A stretch of 64,000 bases of DNA from Symsagittifera roscoffensis (Eukaryota > Xenacoelomorpha > Acoela > Convolutidae). Positions 10,601 through 19,070 of the stretch are shown here, piece by piece (position 1 is the stretch's first letter; each line of letters starts with the position of its first letter). Location: positions 68,426,727-68,490,726 of the forward strand of contig NC_087063.1 in assembly GCF_963678635.1 (NCBI RefSeq), given 5' to 3'. Under the pieces are notes generated by a model. That model saw nothing but the letters and a program-made list of their open reading frames with translations, made no database searches and had not been told where the DNA came from. Position numbers and translations under genes: made by a program.

Positions 10601-13570
10601 TTGGAGCCATCGAACCTGAGGCTTCGCAAGTCAGAATTGGCGGCGGCATGGGCTGACATATCTCATGCACTGAGGGGCTTTTATGGACTAGCCGACATCC
10701 TGATCGTATTAGACGAGGTGCTCTTGCTAGAGATATCGAACTTTGCCAGGCAACTCAAGTTCAGCCCAGTCATCGGGGACGATCACCCGGCGATAAGCAG
10801 ATTAACGGCCAGCCTGTGGTTTCGGAGTATGGATGTGAAGATCACAAACTCCACCAGCAAGTCTAGAGGTCCCAGTAACGAGAGAAGAAATGTGGCCGAG
10901 ACGGAAAAGCAATTAGGATCGTTGAAATATCGTTTGACTCAAGAGAATGGCTGGTGGCCATTTTTGACACCAAGGCTGGAGAACGCCACGAATAAGACAA
11001 GGGAGGAAGCACCACTCCTCGTGAAACAAGTCTGGAGTTTTCTAGAGAAGCAACTGGAGCTGGCCGAAGTAAGAGACATGACGGTGGCTAGATTTGTCTC
11101 GGCCGCCAATGAAGTGACGATTGGAGGGTTCTGGAGAGAGCACGCCAAAGGCGAATTGAAGACTCGGAGGGATCACGAGATTCTCAAGTTTTTGAGTCCT
11201 TGCTGGGAGAAGGAATTCTTGGCAGGAATATTCGGTACCACGGCGACTATCTTTGGAGCCTTCGTGCAGGAGATACTGGGCATGCCCATCAGCCTGCTCT
11301 TGGCCCTGTATTTGGTCTACCCCAGATACTTGTTCAACATGGGCCCAGCATACATGTTTAGTCGGGGAGTGGAGACACTTCGAGTTGATGGGTACCTGGC
11401 ACTGGTGCTCTTGACCCATGGGGAATTGGTGTCGTTTCATCGATTAATGGAATATGGAGAGCCTCTGTCTATGGGGAGAGTCCACACGAGCATTGAAACC
11501 AGCTCCTACAAGTGTGCCGCAGGGTTGAAGACGTTGCTAGTGCAATACCTCATGATGCAAAATCGGCACATGACGGGTGAAGATGAGAATCCAACTTCGA
11601 GAGAAGAATGGAAGAAGACGAACAGAGGGATGCCTCTGCTGACGGACCTATGCCTGGCAATGAGGTCGGACCCAATGGGGATAATCCGGGGCCTAGAGGA
11701 GGTGGTGACCTGCATTTATGGTCCAGCAGTGACGTACGCGTTCCCAGACCCCCTGGTGACAACGTATCGTCACTCTGTAACGCACTTGAGCCTTATCAGT
11801 ATACTGGATGGGACGGCGTTAAATTGGTGTCAGCAGGAGGTGCTCAGAGGGCGAATGAGCAACACGGTACTCTTTGGAAAGGTGAAAGATGCCGAGCTAA
11901 TAGTGTACAACTTCAGGGGGCAAATGCAATGTAGAATGGGAGGCAAGCGAGAGGGTCCCATTGAAATGTATCCCAAATTCTGGAACTTGAACCCATTGAC
12001 GGCGGACGGACGAGAAATCTTGAGAATTCCTGCCTGGAAGGAGTGCTTCGCACTGGTGAAGAGGGAGCTGGAGACCATAATGGAGAAAGAAATCCTCCCA
12101 GCCACCATGCCTGAGTTCCCAATAGTCAGGAGGATGACCTTAGGAATGAATAGTCCCTTGGTAGTTACCTCCATAATGGCGAGGATGACGACGGAGGAAA
12201 TGCAGAAGGATTTCACTGATGGCTGGGACCCCCTGTTCATTGGCTACACGGCGGCGGTCTACTTCCATACCAGCGAGATGAAGGTAAATTCGTGGACGAC
12301 GCAAGCGAAAAAGAGTAGAGGTTCGCAGCCCCCAGGGTATGAGGTGCGGAAGGTCTTGAGAACTCTAGAGAAGGAGGGACTTGAGAACATGTTACCCATA
12401 TGGGATGATGGCAGGATGATCGTGATGGAGGGGCACGTCGCACTGGTGGACGACATGAAATTTGCCACGAGAAAATATAAGGCGCCCTATGGCTTGGAAC
12501 AGGTGGAAATAAGACAGGAAGGAACAGAACTAGATGCAGCAGGTCAACTGCATGTAGCACTGACGGAATACAAAAAGCTGGATCCTACGACACCATCACC
12601 ACTGTCCGTGGACACACCTGGAGACAAGAGGAGCGGACCCGTCGAGGACCGATTTAAGAAAATTCTCGAGAGAAGGAGACATGAGTCAGAAGAAGAGAGT
12701 ATGGATGAAACTCTCAGTGAAGCCGGTGAAGACATGGAAGTGGGGAATACGCCTGAACCAGGGCCATCAGGGGAGGAGCTCACCACTCAAGAGCTGTTGA
12801 AAGACTTGAGCGAGGAGAATTGGGCAGATACTGCCACACCACCCCTGATTCCGTCTCCCCGGAAGGATCTGGAATTGCCATTGGCAAGTGAGACCTTCAA
12901 TATGGGGATGATACTCTTGAGCTCGGAGGAAAGGGAAAAGAACACTTTCGAAGGGAACAGGGACATATTCCTGGGATCACTGAAGGACGATGCTTGGCAG
13001 GAGTTCTTGGAAGAATTCAATCAAGAAGTGGGCAGCGAGACGACGCTGGACAAATTCAAGAAGGAACTGTGGGACACAGTCGTAAGATTTGGAGAACCGC
13101 TTCTGATAGGAACGGGCCTAGATGAGAAGGCGAGAAAAGAGCTACTGAGCAAGCTGGTAGAGCTGAGGAATTCACGATCGAAGACTAGAGAAGAAAAATG
13201 TGAGGACAGCTCTACTCGGAGACAAAAAACTGTAGATAAAATGGTTGATGATATAAAAAGGGATAAGGTTGGGACTAGTAATATGATTAAAAGTACTAAT
13301 ATCCTTAAGGCTCGAGCAGGGGGGAGGCAAGAGTTGGCTCTGAGATGGATAGAAGAGAATATAACGAAGTATCGGGAAGCGGGGACGCCAACGGCAGAAT
13401 CAATACACGCGATAGACTACAGTAGGAGACTCGAGTTGTTTGAGACTGCGTGCAAGGTATTCGCCATACCAACGGAAGTCAGACATGTCTGGAGCCGTTT
13501 GAGGTACTTCCCATGGTTTCGGGCGACGCTGACGTCCTGGTTGTACATGACAACGAAAGATCACATATGA
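7652..13570 (+). CDS. ORF3: coiled-coil plus SGNH/GDSL hydrolase protein in env position
   Basis: The ATG at 7,652 has A at -3 and G at +4. The frame runs 1,972 codons. Residues 147-234 form a heptad-rich coiled coil with repeated LDRDQ/LERDQ units. Residues about 408-590 are an SGNH/GDSL hydrolase domain: block I G-D-S-L with nucleophile S415 (8,894), block III G-T-N-D with N464 (9,041), and block V D558-G-I-H561 (9,323-9,334). Residues about 830-1,060 look like a second, altered copy (see separate entry). Residues about 1,190-1,230 are hydrophobic, but there is no signal peptide, so this does not look like an envelope glycoprotein. The last 350 residues before about 1,750 are acidic and proline-rich. 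A coiled coil followed by an SGNH esterase is also the plan of ORF1 in CR1/L2-type LINEs. The substrate is unknown; an O-acyl ester is the family norm. The TGA at 13,568-13,570 may be premature because the frame stays open for 97 more codons. Confidence 0.85.
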   Translation: MADRLWKSVPAALRKPTLDELYRRLRDLDYTQIDERMAVMLNAILQLEDQGECRESATEAVLMIGYTTEGISNQEQTRWLSWNVDGGVRGFDLARNPGLNNNTEYGAGEFPLPTRPTVRSTSQSSSRVPSMSRMQQTTEAYPDLGVLKKELEKTQKERNKANLDRDQANLDREKVQLERDQAVNERDQALRLLEIQKAEHQQELRVRENAANRDQLRSELDRIEQRQRELDAQKGARPKERVVTSSRPESRMEVDEAPRARARFNLDREHMSEGLEVWIPNDATSSLRSLETQPIRPLMDVELPGYTPTSTSSDSQVSGGSSRLRELGERLRQKSRESSARPELPPTWREQPVRSVVILSYKKNTEGRYHRHNRLDWSTEQNARRDCFHDAACWVQYLAPPRVPEGAVHLIVGDSLVRVLTRIRSHWQTAILSFAGAATPQMLATLDMLGMTKVYTVTLMIGTNDVSRGEARKITRLHDEVSCLLEELRIQMDPILLTICTVPYNMMFDQHALEMNEKVRNLNKGIRDIHRKSVLPVRLLDVAERMEKEGFPEDTSSDGIHFDRPRGAEWLNDVFQEHINALEADLLETAQFTLGPPPNPPFLASRALSGRLGPRVDTRDSSRSSQTRLQSATPMESEEVTSSTPPSSAISSVVVAESKRENKSMETARLRYPEKVKELDLESLECRQELAETLGIERVSHEDLNRHHCVDWLKAHEAHFSRAKLMETTDLTGIPTKTIMGPINYRPLKLLGSPGLIAEPPKHRTSIARIRLATPAQLKVVDKLLNPGGTGLPDAAYEGSKLAEDPRYGKPCGSTQLAKTLAVYDRADPAAARVVIVAGSDFEGTSPKLFWPETLIYSLPGAELNQMLTLVVAIKSEMPCEPELLLFAGMNDHLHAMGLLEQLKGDEIPTSRKIWEATQALFAAMNEVQENVVSRFGSKTKVVFTTSPGYANMPPALQFVYAVLILIAEGSEWRILMAAPNRELEPSNLRLRKSELAAAWADISHALRGFYGLADILIVLDEVLLLEISNFARQLKFSPVIGDDHPAISRLTASLWFRSMDVKITNSTSKSRGPSNERRNVAETEKQLGSLKYRLTQENGWWPFLTPRLENATNKTREEAPLLVKQVWSFLEKQLELAEVRDMTVARFVSAANEVTIGGFWREHAKGELKTRRDHEILKFLSPCWEKEFLAGIFGTTATIFGAFVQEILGMPISLLLALYLVYPRYLFNMGPAYMFSRGVETLRVDGYLALVLLTHGELVSFHRLMEYGEPLSMGRVHTSIETSSYKCAAGLKTLLVQYLMMQNRHMTGEDENPTSREEWKKTNRGMPLLTDLCLAMRSDPMGIIRGLEEVVTCIYGPAVTYAFPDPLVTTYRHSVTHLSLISILDGTALNWCQQEVLRGRMSNTVLFGKVKDAELIVYNFRGQMQCRMGGKREGPIEMYPKFWNLNPLTADGREILRIPAWKECFALVKRELETIMEKEILPATMPEFPIVRRMTLGMNSPLVVTSIMARMTTEEMQKDFTDGWDPLFIGYTAAVYFHTSEMKVNSWTTQAKKSRGSQPPGYEVRKVLRTLEKEGLENMLPIWDDGRMIVMEGHVALVDDMKFATRKYKAPYGLEQVEIRQEGTELDAAGQLHVALTEYKKLDPTTPSPLSVDTPGDKRSGPVEDRFKKILERRRHESEEESMDETLSEAGEDMEVGNTPEPGPSGEELTTQELLKDLSEENWADTATPPLIPSPRKDLELPLASETFNMGMILLSSEEREKNTFEGNRDIFLGSLKDDAWQEFLEEFNQEVGSETTLDKFKKELWDTVVRFGEPLLIGTGLDEKARKELLSKLVELRNSRSKTREEKCEDSSTRRQKTVDKMVDDIKRDKVGTSNMIKSTNILKARAGGRQELALRWIEENITKYREAGTPTAESIHAIDYSRRLELFETACKVFAIPTEVRHVWSRLRYFPWFRATLTSWLYMTTKDHI
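8873..9400 (+). other. SGNH/GDSL hydrolase domain within ORF3
   Basis: All diagnostic blocks occur in order and at usual spacing: VGDSL with the serine at 8,894, IGTND with the asparagine at 9,041, and DGIHFD with aspartate 9,323 and histidine 9,332. Enzymes of this fold hydrolyse ester bonds, commonly acetyl esters. All catalytic residues are intact, which suggests selection for activity. Confidence 0.82.
10140..10830 (+). other. Possible second, altered SGNH-like module in ORF3
   Basis: The order resembles the upstream hydrolase: a strand ending VAGSDF with S840 (10,169), a strand ending FAGMND with N891 (10,322), and an IGDDHPA stretch with D1043-D1044-H1045 (10,778-10,786). Spacing between the blocks is similar to the first domain. 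Block I reads G-S-D instead of G-D-S, and block V lacks the usual D-x-x-H, so activity is doubtful. This is inferred by eye. Confidence 0.35.
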
Positions 13571-13864
13571 AAACATCGAAAAGAGTATCGACAGTTCCAG
13601 GCCGAGATTGGGCCGGAAGCTTTCAAGAGACCCCTGTTAACCCATCGTAATGCAATCACGACAGGATGGAAGAGAGTGGGTAAGATGTCTAGAGACAATA
13701 CCAAGGCGAGGGAATCGATACTAGAGGAGGACCTGGCGAAGAACGTGAGCTTGAGCCTGCACAACTCCTTTTGTTTGAACCGGGAATCTAGGGTGAAGGC
13801 ACTACCCAACCAAGCAAAGAGGTTGCAAGAGCAAAGAGAACGATGCGATCCTACGAGCAGCTGA
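13571..13864 (+). CDS. In-frame continuation of ORF3 after its TGA
   Basis: The reading frame of ORF3 continues without a stop for 97 codons after TGA 13,568-13,570, ending at TGA 13,862-13,864. The composition is like the protein before it, basic and helical. Either the first TGA is a recent nonsense mutation in this copy or it is read through. There is no reason to suppose selenocysteine. Confidence 0.5.
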   Translation, partial: KHRKEYRQFQAEIGPEAFKRPLLTHRNAITTGWKRVGKMSRDNTKARESILEEDLAKNVSLSLHNSFCLNRESRVKALPNQAKRLQEQRERCDPTSS

Positions 13865-13977
13865 AGGCTTGGGAGGAGATTGTGATTAGCTCCGATGATG
13901 AAGAGGAACTGTTGAGACAGTTTGCCGTATCTAGTACTTCAGGGTGCAGTACCTCCAAGGCGAAGAGTGCGAGATGA
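13843..13977 (+). CDS. Small overlapping frame at the ORF3 3' end
   Basis: An ATG at 13,843 opens 44 codons in a different frame from ORF3, overlapping the last codons of its continuation. The product is acidic and serine-rich (it contains ISSDDEEELL). It could be the true C-terminus reached by a frameshift, or a small separate protein, or chance. Confidence 0.3.
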   Translation: MRSYEQLKAWEEIVISSDDEEELLRQFAVSSTSGCSTSKAKSAR

Positions 13978-14006
13978 GCAGGTGGCTCGAATGGATCTTG
14001 AGTCTT

Positions 14007-14022
14007 GAGAGGGAAAGGGGGG
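14007..14022 (+). other. Polypurine tract (plus-strand primer)
   Basis: Sixteen purines, GAGAGGGAAAGGGGGG, lie 30 bases after the last coding frame of the giant element. This is the expected place and composition for the plus-strand primer just before the 3' LTR. Confidence 0.6.
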
Positions 14023-14024
14023 CT

Positions 14025-15287
14025 TGAGCGTGGATCCGGGTGAAACTTGGATTCACGAAAAAGAAGTTTTAACAAAGCAAATATTGTTATTAATATACTA
14101 TATTTATTATATAAATCAAAATGCTGCATGACAATTTCCTGATTGAATAGGACAAAAGAAATTTTAAATGATTGGCTTGGAAAGCAAGAATTCAAGGGTG
14201 CAGGTGTGTGCAGATTTTGATTGCTGTTTAGCGATAGTGTGAAAATTTTACATGGCTGTGAATTTTGGGGTGTAGATAAGCTTAAGTCTGCTGCAAACTT
14301 CTGTAAATGACCACTGGCACTGTATCTTGAGTAACACTCGGTTTTCTGGGACTCACTGGCAGAAGACAGCACGCGATGAGGACATCGATCTCGAGTCCGG
14401 GGAGTATGTGCCAGTCGGTCATATTCGGAAGTTTGGCCTTGAGAGAAGAAAAAAAACACTTGATTTTGGAGTGAAATTTAGTTTTTCAAAATTTCGAATG
14501 GAACCTGTCATGCACGATTTTCTCGCGATAACTGAAAATCAGAAAAAGAGAAGTCAGAACGATCGAGTAACAATCGCGGGAAAGTTACTAAATAAAACAG
14601 TGGGAAATTGCTATTCGCAATTTCTGTCACAATAGAACAAGAGTAGAGCTGTCCCATCTAAAACAGAGACGAGAGCATTCCCACGAACTGGATTGTTGTG
14701 ACTGGAGTACTATTATTAACTGGACCAGAGTGAACCTTCGGTGGAAAGGTGGACAGCTAGAGTGTCCCAATGGTTCACGAGAACTTACAGTCTAGAGTAA
14801 AAACTTGTTCTTATTATTAAAACTGACTAACGTTAAACTCATTTTAGTTACTTTATTAATTCTTGAGTTGCTTACCGACTTATTTACTTCCTGGTTCTTG
14901 AGCGTGCTACAATGTGAGTACTTAATTTAAATTCCTAGAGTGTGTTTTATAATGGTTATGTTGAGGTAAGGCGAGTTTTAGGTTGATCCATCTGAAATGG
15001 ATCAAAGTCCCACTGTCTAATAAAAAGTAACTTAACGGATTGTTCCAACCCGGTTTTTAACGGCGTTCATGTATTTTGGGTATCTAGAGACCTAAATATG
15101 GGGACGTTTCTAATTCTAGAGTGGGGGGATATTTTAGTAGTAGCCTTTAAGCTGTAACGGGTCGTAGTCTCATGTCACAAACGAACCGAACTGGCTCCGA
15201 CCGTTCTTGAGGTAGAAAAACACAAGAGATGGTGTCCCTGACCCTTGAGCCAGTGGTTATAGGGCCTATTTTTCTTAAGCCTCATGT
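14025..15287 (+). repeat. Candidate 3' LTR / 3' region of the giant element
   Basis: The region starts with TG directly after the polypurine tract. It holds a TATATAAA box at 14,108-14,115 and AATAAA signals near 14,592 and 15,019, as expected for U3-R-U5. The CTTGAG hexamer of the element persists to about 15,244. The right end is unknown because the 5' LTR is outside the window, so no pairwise comparison is possible. A second purine run near 15,118 (AGAGTGGGGGGA) is an alternative polypurine tract. An open stretch at 14,327-14,635 lacks an early ATG and is probably not a gene. Confidence 0.45.
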
Positions 15288-17012
15288 GTGACTGCAGTAG
15301 ACGAATGTTACAGACACGAATGGGACGCCCCTGACGATATAGAAGACGGAGACGTAGACGAAAACTCCTCATCCTCTGAGGATATCTCCAATGCAGTGAG
15401 ATACGTACCAACTAGCGCTGGCTCCCCAGTAAAAGTGCTATCACGGGCAGAAAAACGAGATGCCTTGGGCCTAAAGGACTCAGTACTGAACAACCCGCCG
15501 GGTAAGACCACTATTTATTGAAAAGTCCAAGATAGATCGAAGTGTGAACCATTCTATAGAGTACTCAAGGATGAAATTGTAAGGGAGTCAGACCACACAG
15601 TTACCTTAAAAAATGGTAAAGTAATACGTAAATCTGATTTAACTATCAAAAGACAACCCACTCAGAAGAAACCCAGCCCTAGAAAACGAGATCAATTAGT
15701 TAAAATCTACGCAGCAAAAGGACTGAGGAAAACTGCGAAACCGCAGAGAAATGTCGGGTTTAAAAGTTCAAGAGCAACGCAAAAGAAAAGGAACCTCCAG
15801 TCGAAATTTGAAGAGCTTGATATAGCGAGGCGGAACGCGGCCATGAACAGCTCCAGAGAAACTCTTCTCAGCGAGGAAGAAGAACAGAGGAAGAGACTAA
15901 GAATCCCAATAGGCCCCGAAAGCGACCAAGAATCAAGCCCGTCGAGTAAACCCGACCATCGTAAAATTTGCGATAATGAACCTGGAACGACGAACGACTC
16001 ATATGAAGACATATCAGACGATAACGCCAGCGACCTAATTTCGCTAAAAGAACTTAAGTACAAAACATCACTCGAATCTACAAAACCGGAGGAACATCCA
16101 ATTTTTGACCAAACAGACCTTAAGCCAGAACTACCGGATCAGTCTGAACAGAAAGTTGAGATGGATAAGATTCCGCTGATCGACCTGGATTCAGGCGACA
16201 ATGATAGGGACCCACAGGTGACACCGCAGTTGGTTTTCCTGGACACTAATGAGGAGGCCGAACAAGCGAATCAAGAAACGCCGTTTCTTCCGTAGACTCC
16301 TGGAGGGGAACCTACCGAGAAGAGTGTCGAGCCAATCGCCATGGCGGAGGCGGAAAACCAGCAATTATACCCTGACCTTACCACTAAAAAACCAAAACTG
16401 TCCGGTACATTCAAGAGGAAAGCGTCATCTCCGGTGAAATCACCGCCCTCGAAGAAACTGCCTGAGATCTACACACGACAGAACACCAGACCCATGCGAA
16501 CTAGACAGCCTCCAAAGATGCTAGGTGAGAGAGTGTTTACCAGTGTAGTCGATTCAACAGACGAAAATCCGGACGGTCCAACATTTAGGTCAACTAATAC
16601 TCCCCCAGCTTACCCAATGATAGAAGCAACTTCTGTCGAAATGGAGAGCCATCAAGTTGACTTTGTGGACTTGACAACCTTGACACCACCCTCATCATCG
16701 CGTCCCACAACAGTTTATTTGCGGGAAGAAAGCTCCGAGTACCCAAGTGTTTCAAAGCCCTCGGTAACAGCTAACCAACATACTCCACGCAAGAAGGTCA
16801 AGTTCAGTCCTGAGGTCTGCACCACTCAATTCAACCCATCGGGCCTACCCTCCGAAACCTCTTATTCAACATTTTCTCCCATTGTGCTTAACCCGGACTG
16901 GCTGAACACTTCCTCTATCATTTCGGCGATAGAACTCTTAGGACGGCCAATGACGCTTGAGGAGTTAAGAAGATGGACAATTAACAAAGCTGCAAATCGG
17001 GAAGCGAATTAG
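15288..17012 (+). pseudogene. 3' tail of a second gypsy-like pol gene, two in-frame stops
   Basis: One reading frame is open from about 15,288 to 17,012 apart from TGA at 15,519-15,521 and TAG at 16,293-16,295. The part at 15,522-15,660 (FYRVLKDE... TVTLKNGKVIRKSDL) resembles the strand-rich region after integrase in Ty3/gypsy pol. The rest is a long charged tail with KRKASSP and LGRPMTLEELR motifs. The same tail, badly decayed, recurs at about 25,720-27,390 directly after integrase remnants, which supports this identity. The upstream integrase is missing here, so this is a 5'-truncated copy abutting the giant element. Confidence 0.65.
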
Positions 17013-17950
17013 AAGTAAGGAGGAATAGTCAAGTTGCTATTAAAAACTTTCAGAAACTTTCAGAAACTCCATTAAAACAAACTTTTAGTACCCTAGTATT
17101 TTGTTTATTGTCGAACCTTACGTAACACTATAACGCATTAAGAGCTATATAAACTCTTAGTGCTGGCATAATACGCTAAATTTAGATTATTTCTGGCAAC
17201 ACTATAAAATTTTAAATTGAGCCTTATAACCTCGCTTTCTATGCTGCTAAATTCTCTCTCACCCATTGGGTGCCACCACTGGATAAATATTCGACCTATC
17301 CATTATAGTGCTACTCTCTTCATAATCGGGCCTTCCTGTGGGGTCATTACCCTGATCAACCTACCGGCTCACCCACCCCAGCGCCAAAACATTTCTTTTG
17401 CGTGGCGGAAGTAATTGGACTATATTTAAATTTTCGCTCTTATGAAACATGCTATCATGGTCCAAGGTGCTTTGTTTTTTTTTTATATAATACTATCTTT
17501 TAGCTCATCCTGCCCGCCTGTGGGGTTTTGCCCGACCAGCTTACCCGCTCATTCACCCCAGCGCCTAAACACTTCTTTTGCGTGGCGAAAGTAATAGGTT
17601 ATAGATAAATTTTCGCGGGGAATGTAAAATGTTTTATTAATGTTTGACCGTTTAACCTCTGAGCTATACTGATCGATGACCTTTACCATAATAATTTAAA
17701 TACACCTGCCAAAAACGCAACGGCTTTTGGTAGATTTGGAATTTGTTTTGTGATATGCAACAAATCATCAGAAAACTAATTCAACCTTTTTAACTTCTTT
17801 ACTTTAGATAGATACCACCGTCTTTTTTTTAGTCTTAGATAAAAGCCTACAATGACTTGTAGGAATCTTATTCAACCGTAGTCTTAATCTAATCTTAGCT
17901 TAAGTTACCCACTCTTAATCAAAAACGAATGTTATCCTAATTTTTTAACA
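17013..17950 (+). repeat. Candidate LTR/3' flank of the second element, with 180-bp duplication
   Basis: A purine-rich stretch (AGAAGTAAGGAGGA) follows the pol-tail stop immediately and may be a polypurine tract. A TATATAAA box lies at 17,146-17,153. A GC-rich segment occurs twice with a 180-bp period (about 17,327-17,436 and 17,507-17,616), sharing CACCCCAGCG and TTCTTTTGCGTGGCG. No LTR partner is in the window, so the boundaries are not proven. Nothing protein-coding was recognised. Confidence 0.4.
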
Positions 17951-18354
17951 CTGCCAAACAGCGAAGCTCTTAAAATGGGATTGGATTGCCTTCTCGCATT
18001 TGATTAATCTGATCACAAAGTTGTACCTCAAAACAAAAGTTTCATAGAGACTCCATCACTTTAGTTAAAAAATCCCAAGGTGAGTGAAAAAATACCCCTT
18101 CCAAAACATCAAAAGTTGAACCAAGATGTGGATACTTTGTGGTTAAAATAACTAAATTGTGCATCCTAAAACAACTCTAATTAAAATGAAATACAAAAAA
18201 AACTATTATAAATTCCAGTTGACTAAAAAAAGTGCTAAAACGGATTTTTCTATCAGTCACATGAAACTGTATTTATGAAAAGCATTAAATCTAAGCAATT
18301 CGGATGCAAAACGAAGACACAGTGAACAAACAGAGAGAACGATACTCAATTATT

Positions 18355-18768
18355 AAGAGTAATGAACGTAGTGAAGACTCTTATATAGGTCTTGCTGACT
18401 TTTTTTGATTTTTTTTTTCAAAAAAGTCTTAACATATTCATCTACTTAGGTTTATATGCATTTTTTGAGTTCAATTTAAGTTTGTCTGCTGAAAGTGACG
18501 CAAATAGCACTCTTCATATACGAACGTAGTTGGCGCGAAAAAAAACGTGAACAATTTCTTATTTCGAAAATGGAATTTAGTGTTTAGATTTCCAGCGCAA
18601 AAAAAACTTTACCTGTTGATCTCGTTTTCTTAAATTGGGTTATTGTTATCTCAACTCGTTCTAGAAATTCAACGAGCTTAAAGGGCACATTTTTTGGAAT
18701 TTGAACGTTGAGATTTTTTTAAACAAGTTCAGTGTTTTTTTTTATTTTTACTTGTGTTCATTACTCTT
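18355..18768 (+). mobile_element. TIR MITE, 414 bp (arm A copy)
   Basis: Bounded by AAGAGTAATGAAC and its inverse GTTCATTACTCTT, with an AT-rich non-coding interior. It matches 62,361-62,774 and other copies. No target duplication is obvious. Confidence 0.65.
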
Positions 18769-18779
18769 TTCCAATCTTC

Positions 18780-19070
18780 GATTGGCTATGGTAATTGATC
18801 AAATAGATGTTTTTGTGCATAACAAGTAATTTATCATTTTCAGAAAAAGTAATTGATTTATGTCGATTATAATCAATTATGTTTGTATCGAAAAGTAGAT
18901 GAAATACAAATCAACAATAATCGATTGAATTGCAGTAAAAATGAGTTTGATTTGTTTTCAGAGAGAGGTTATCATCGATCAATGATTGAATACAAATGAT
19001 TTTTTCTCAGTCATAGTGTGACAAGTAATAAAATCATAACACAATCAATTATTAATGCTTGAAACCGGAT
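18780..19070. repeat. AT-rich block dense in ATCGAT/ATCAAT/ATTGAT
   Basis: Many overlapping AATTGATC, CGATTATAATCAATT, AATCGATT and CATCGATCAATGATTG words. The arm B partner is about 62,040-62,340, and similar blocks lie at 37,870-38,090 and 63,720-63,925. Confidence 0.6.

Larger units (their letters stand above)
1..15287 (+). mobile_element. Giant Ty3/gypsy-type LTR retroelement, 5' truncated by window edge
   Basis: The domain order is gag zinc knuckles, protease, RT, RNase H, integrase, as in Ty3/gypsy (Metaviridae) elements. A macro-like domain follows the integrase, and a long third frame with an SGNH hydrolase domain occupies the env position. About 13.8 kb is open with only two in-frame stops, so the copy looks young compared with the decayed relics nearby. 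The coding part is visibly more GC-rich than the AT-rich flanks. The hexamer CTTGAG is strongly over-represented across it, including its non-coding parts. Most of gag, the 5' LTR and the primer-binding site lie left of the window. The right end is not fixed: a polypurine tract lies at 14,007-14,022, and pol-tail coding of a different element is recognisable from 15,288. Confidence 0.85.

Noticed and set aside
13568-13570. Selenocysteine TGA in ORF3
   Set aside because: No selenoprotein context or SECIS-like hairpin was recognised; a nonsense mutation or plain read-through is simpler.
7652-13570. ORF3 as a retroviral envelope gene
   Set aside because: It has no signal peptide, no fusion-peptide or furin-type arrangement, and no clear transmembrane anchor at the C-terminus; the SGNH domain explains part of it.
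14327-14635. 102-codon open frame in the presumed LTR
   Set aside because: It starts with TTG, has its first ATG past the middle, and resembles nothing coding; probably chance.
17217-17640. GC-rich duplicated segment as a tRNA or other structured RNA pair
   Set aside because: I could not fold a cloverleaf or find A/B boxes; it is better described as a tandem duplication.
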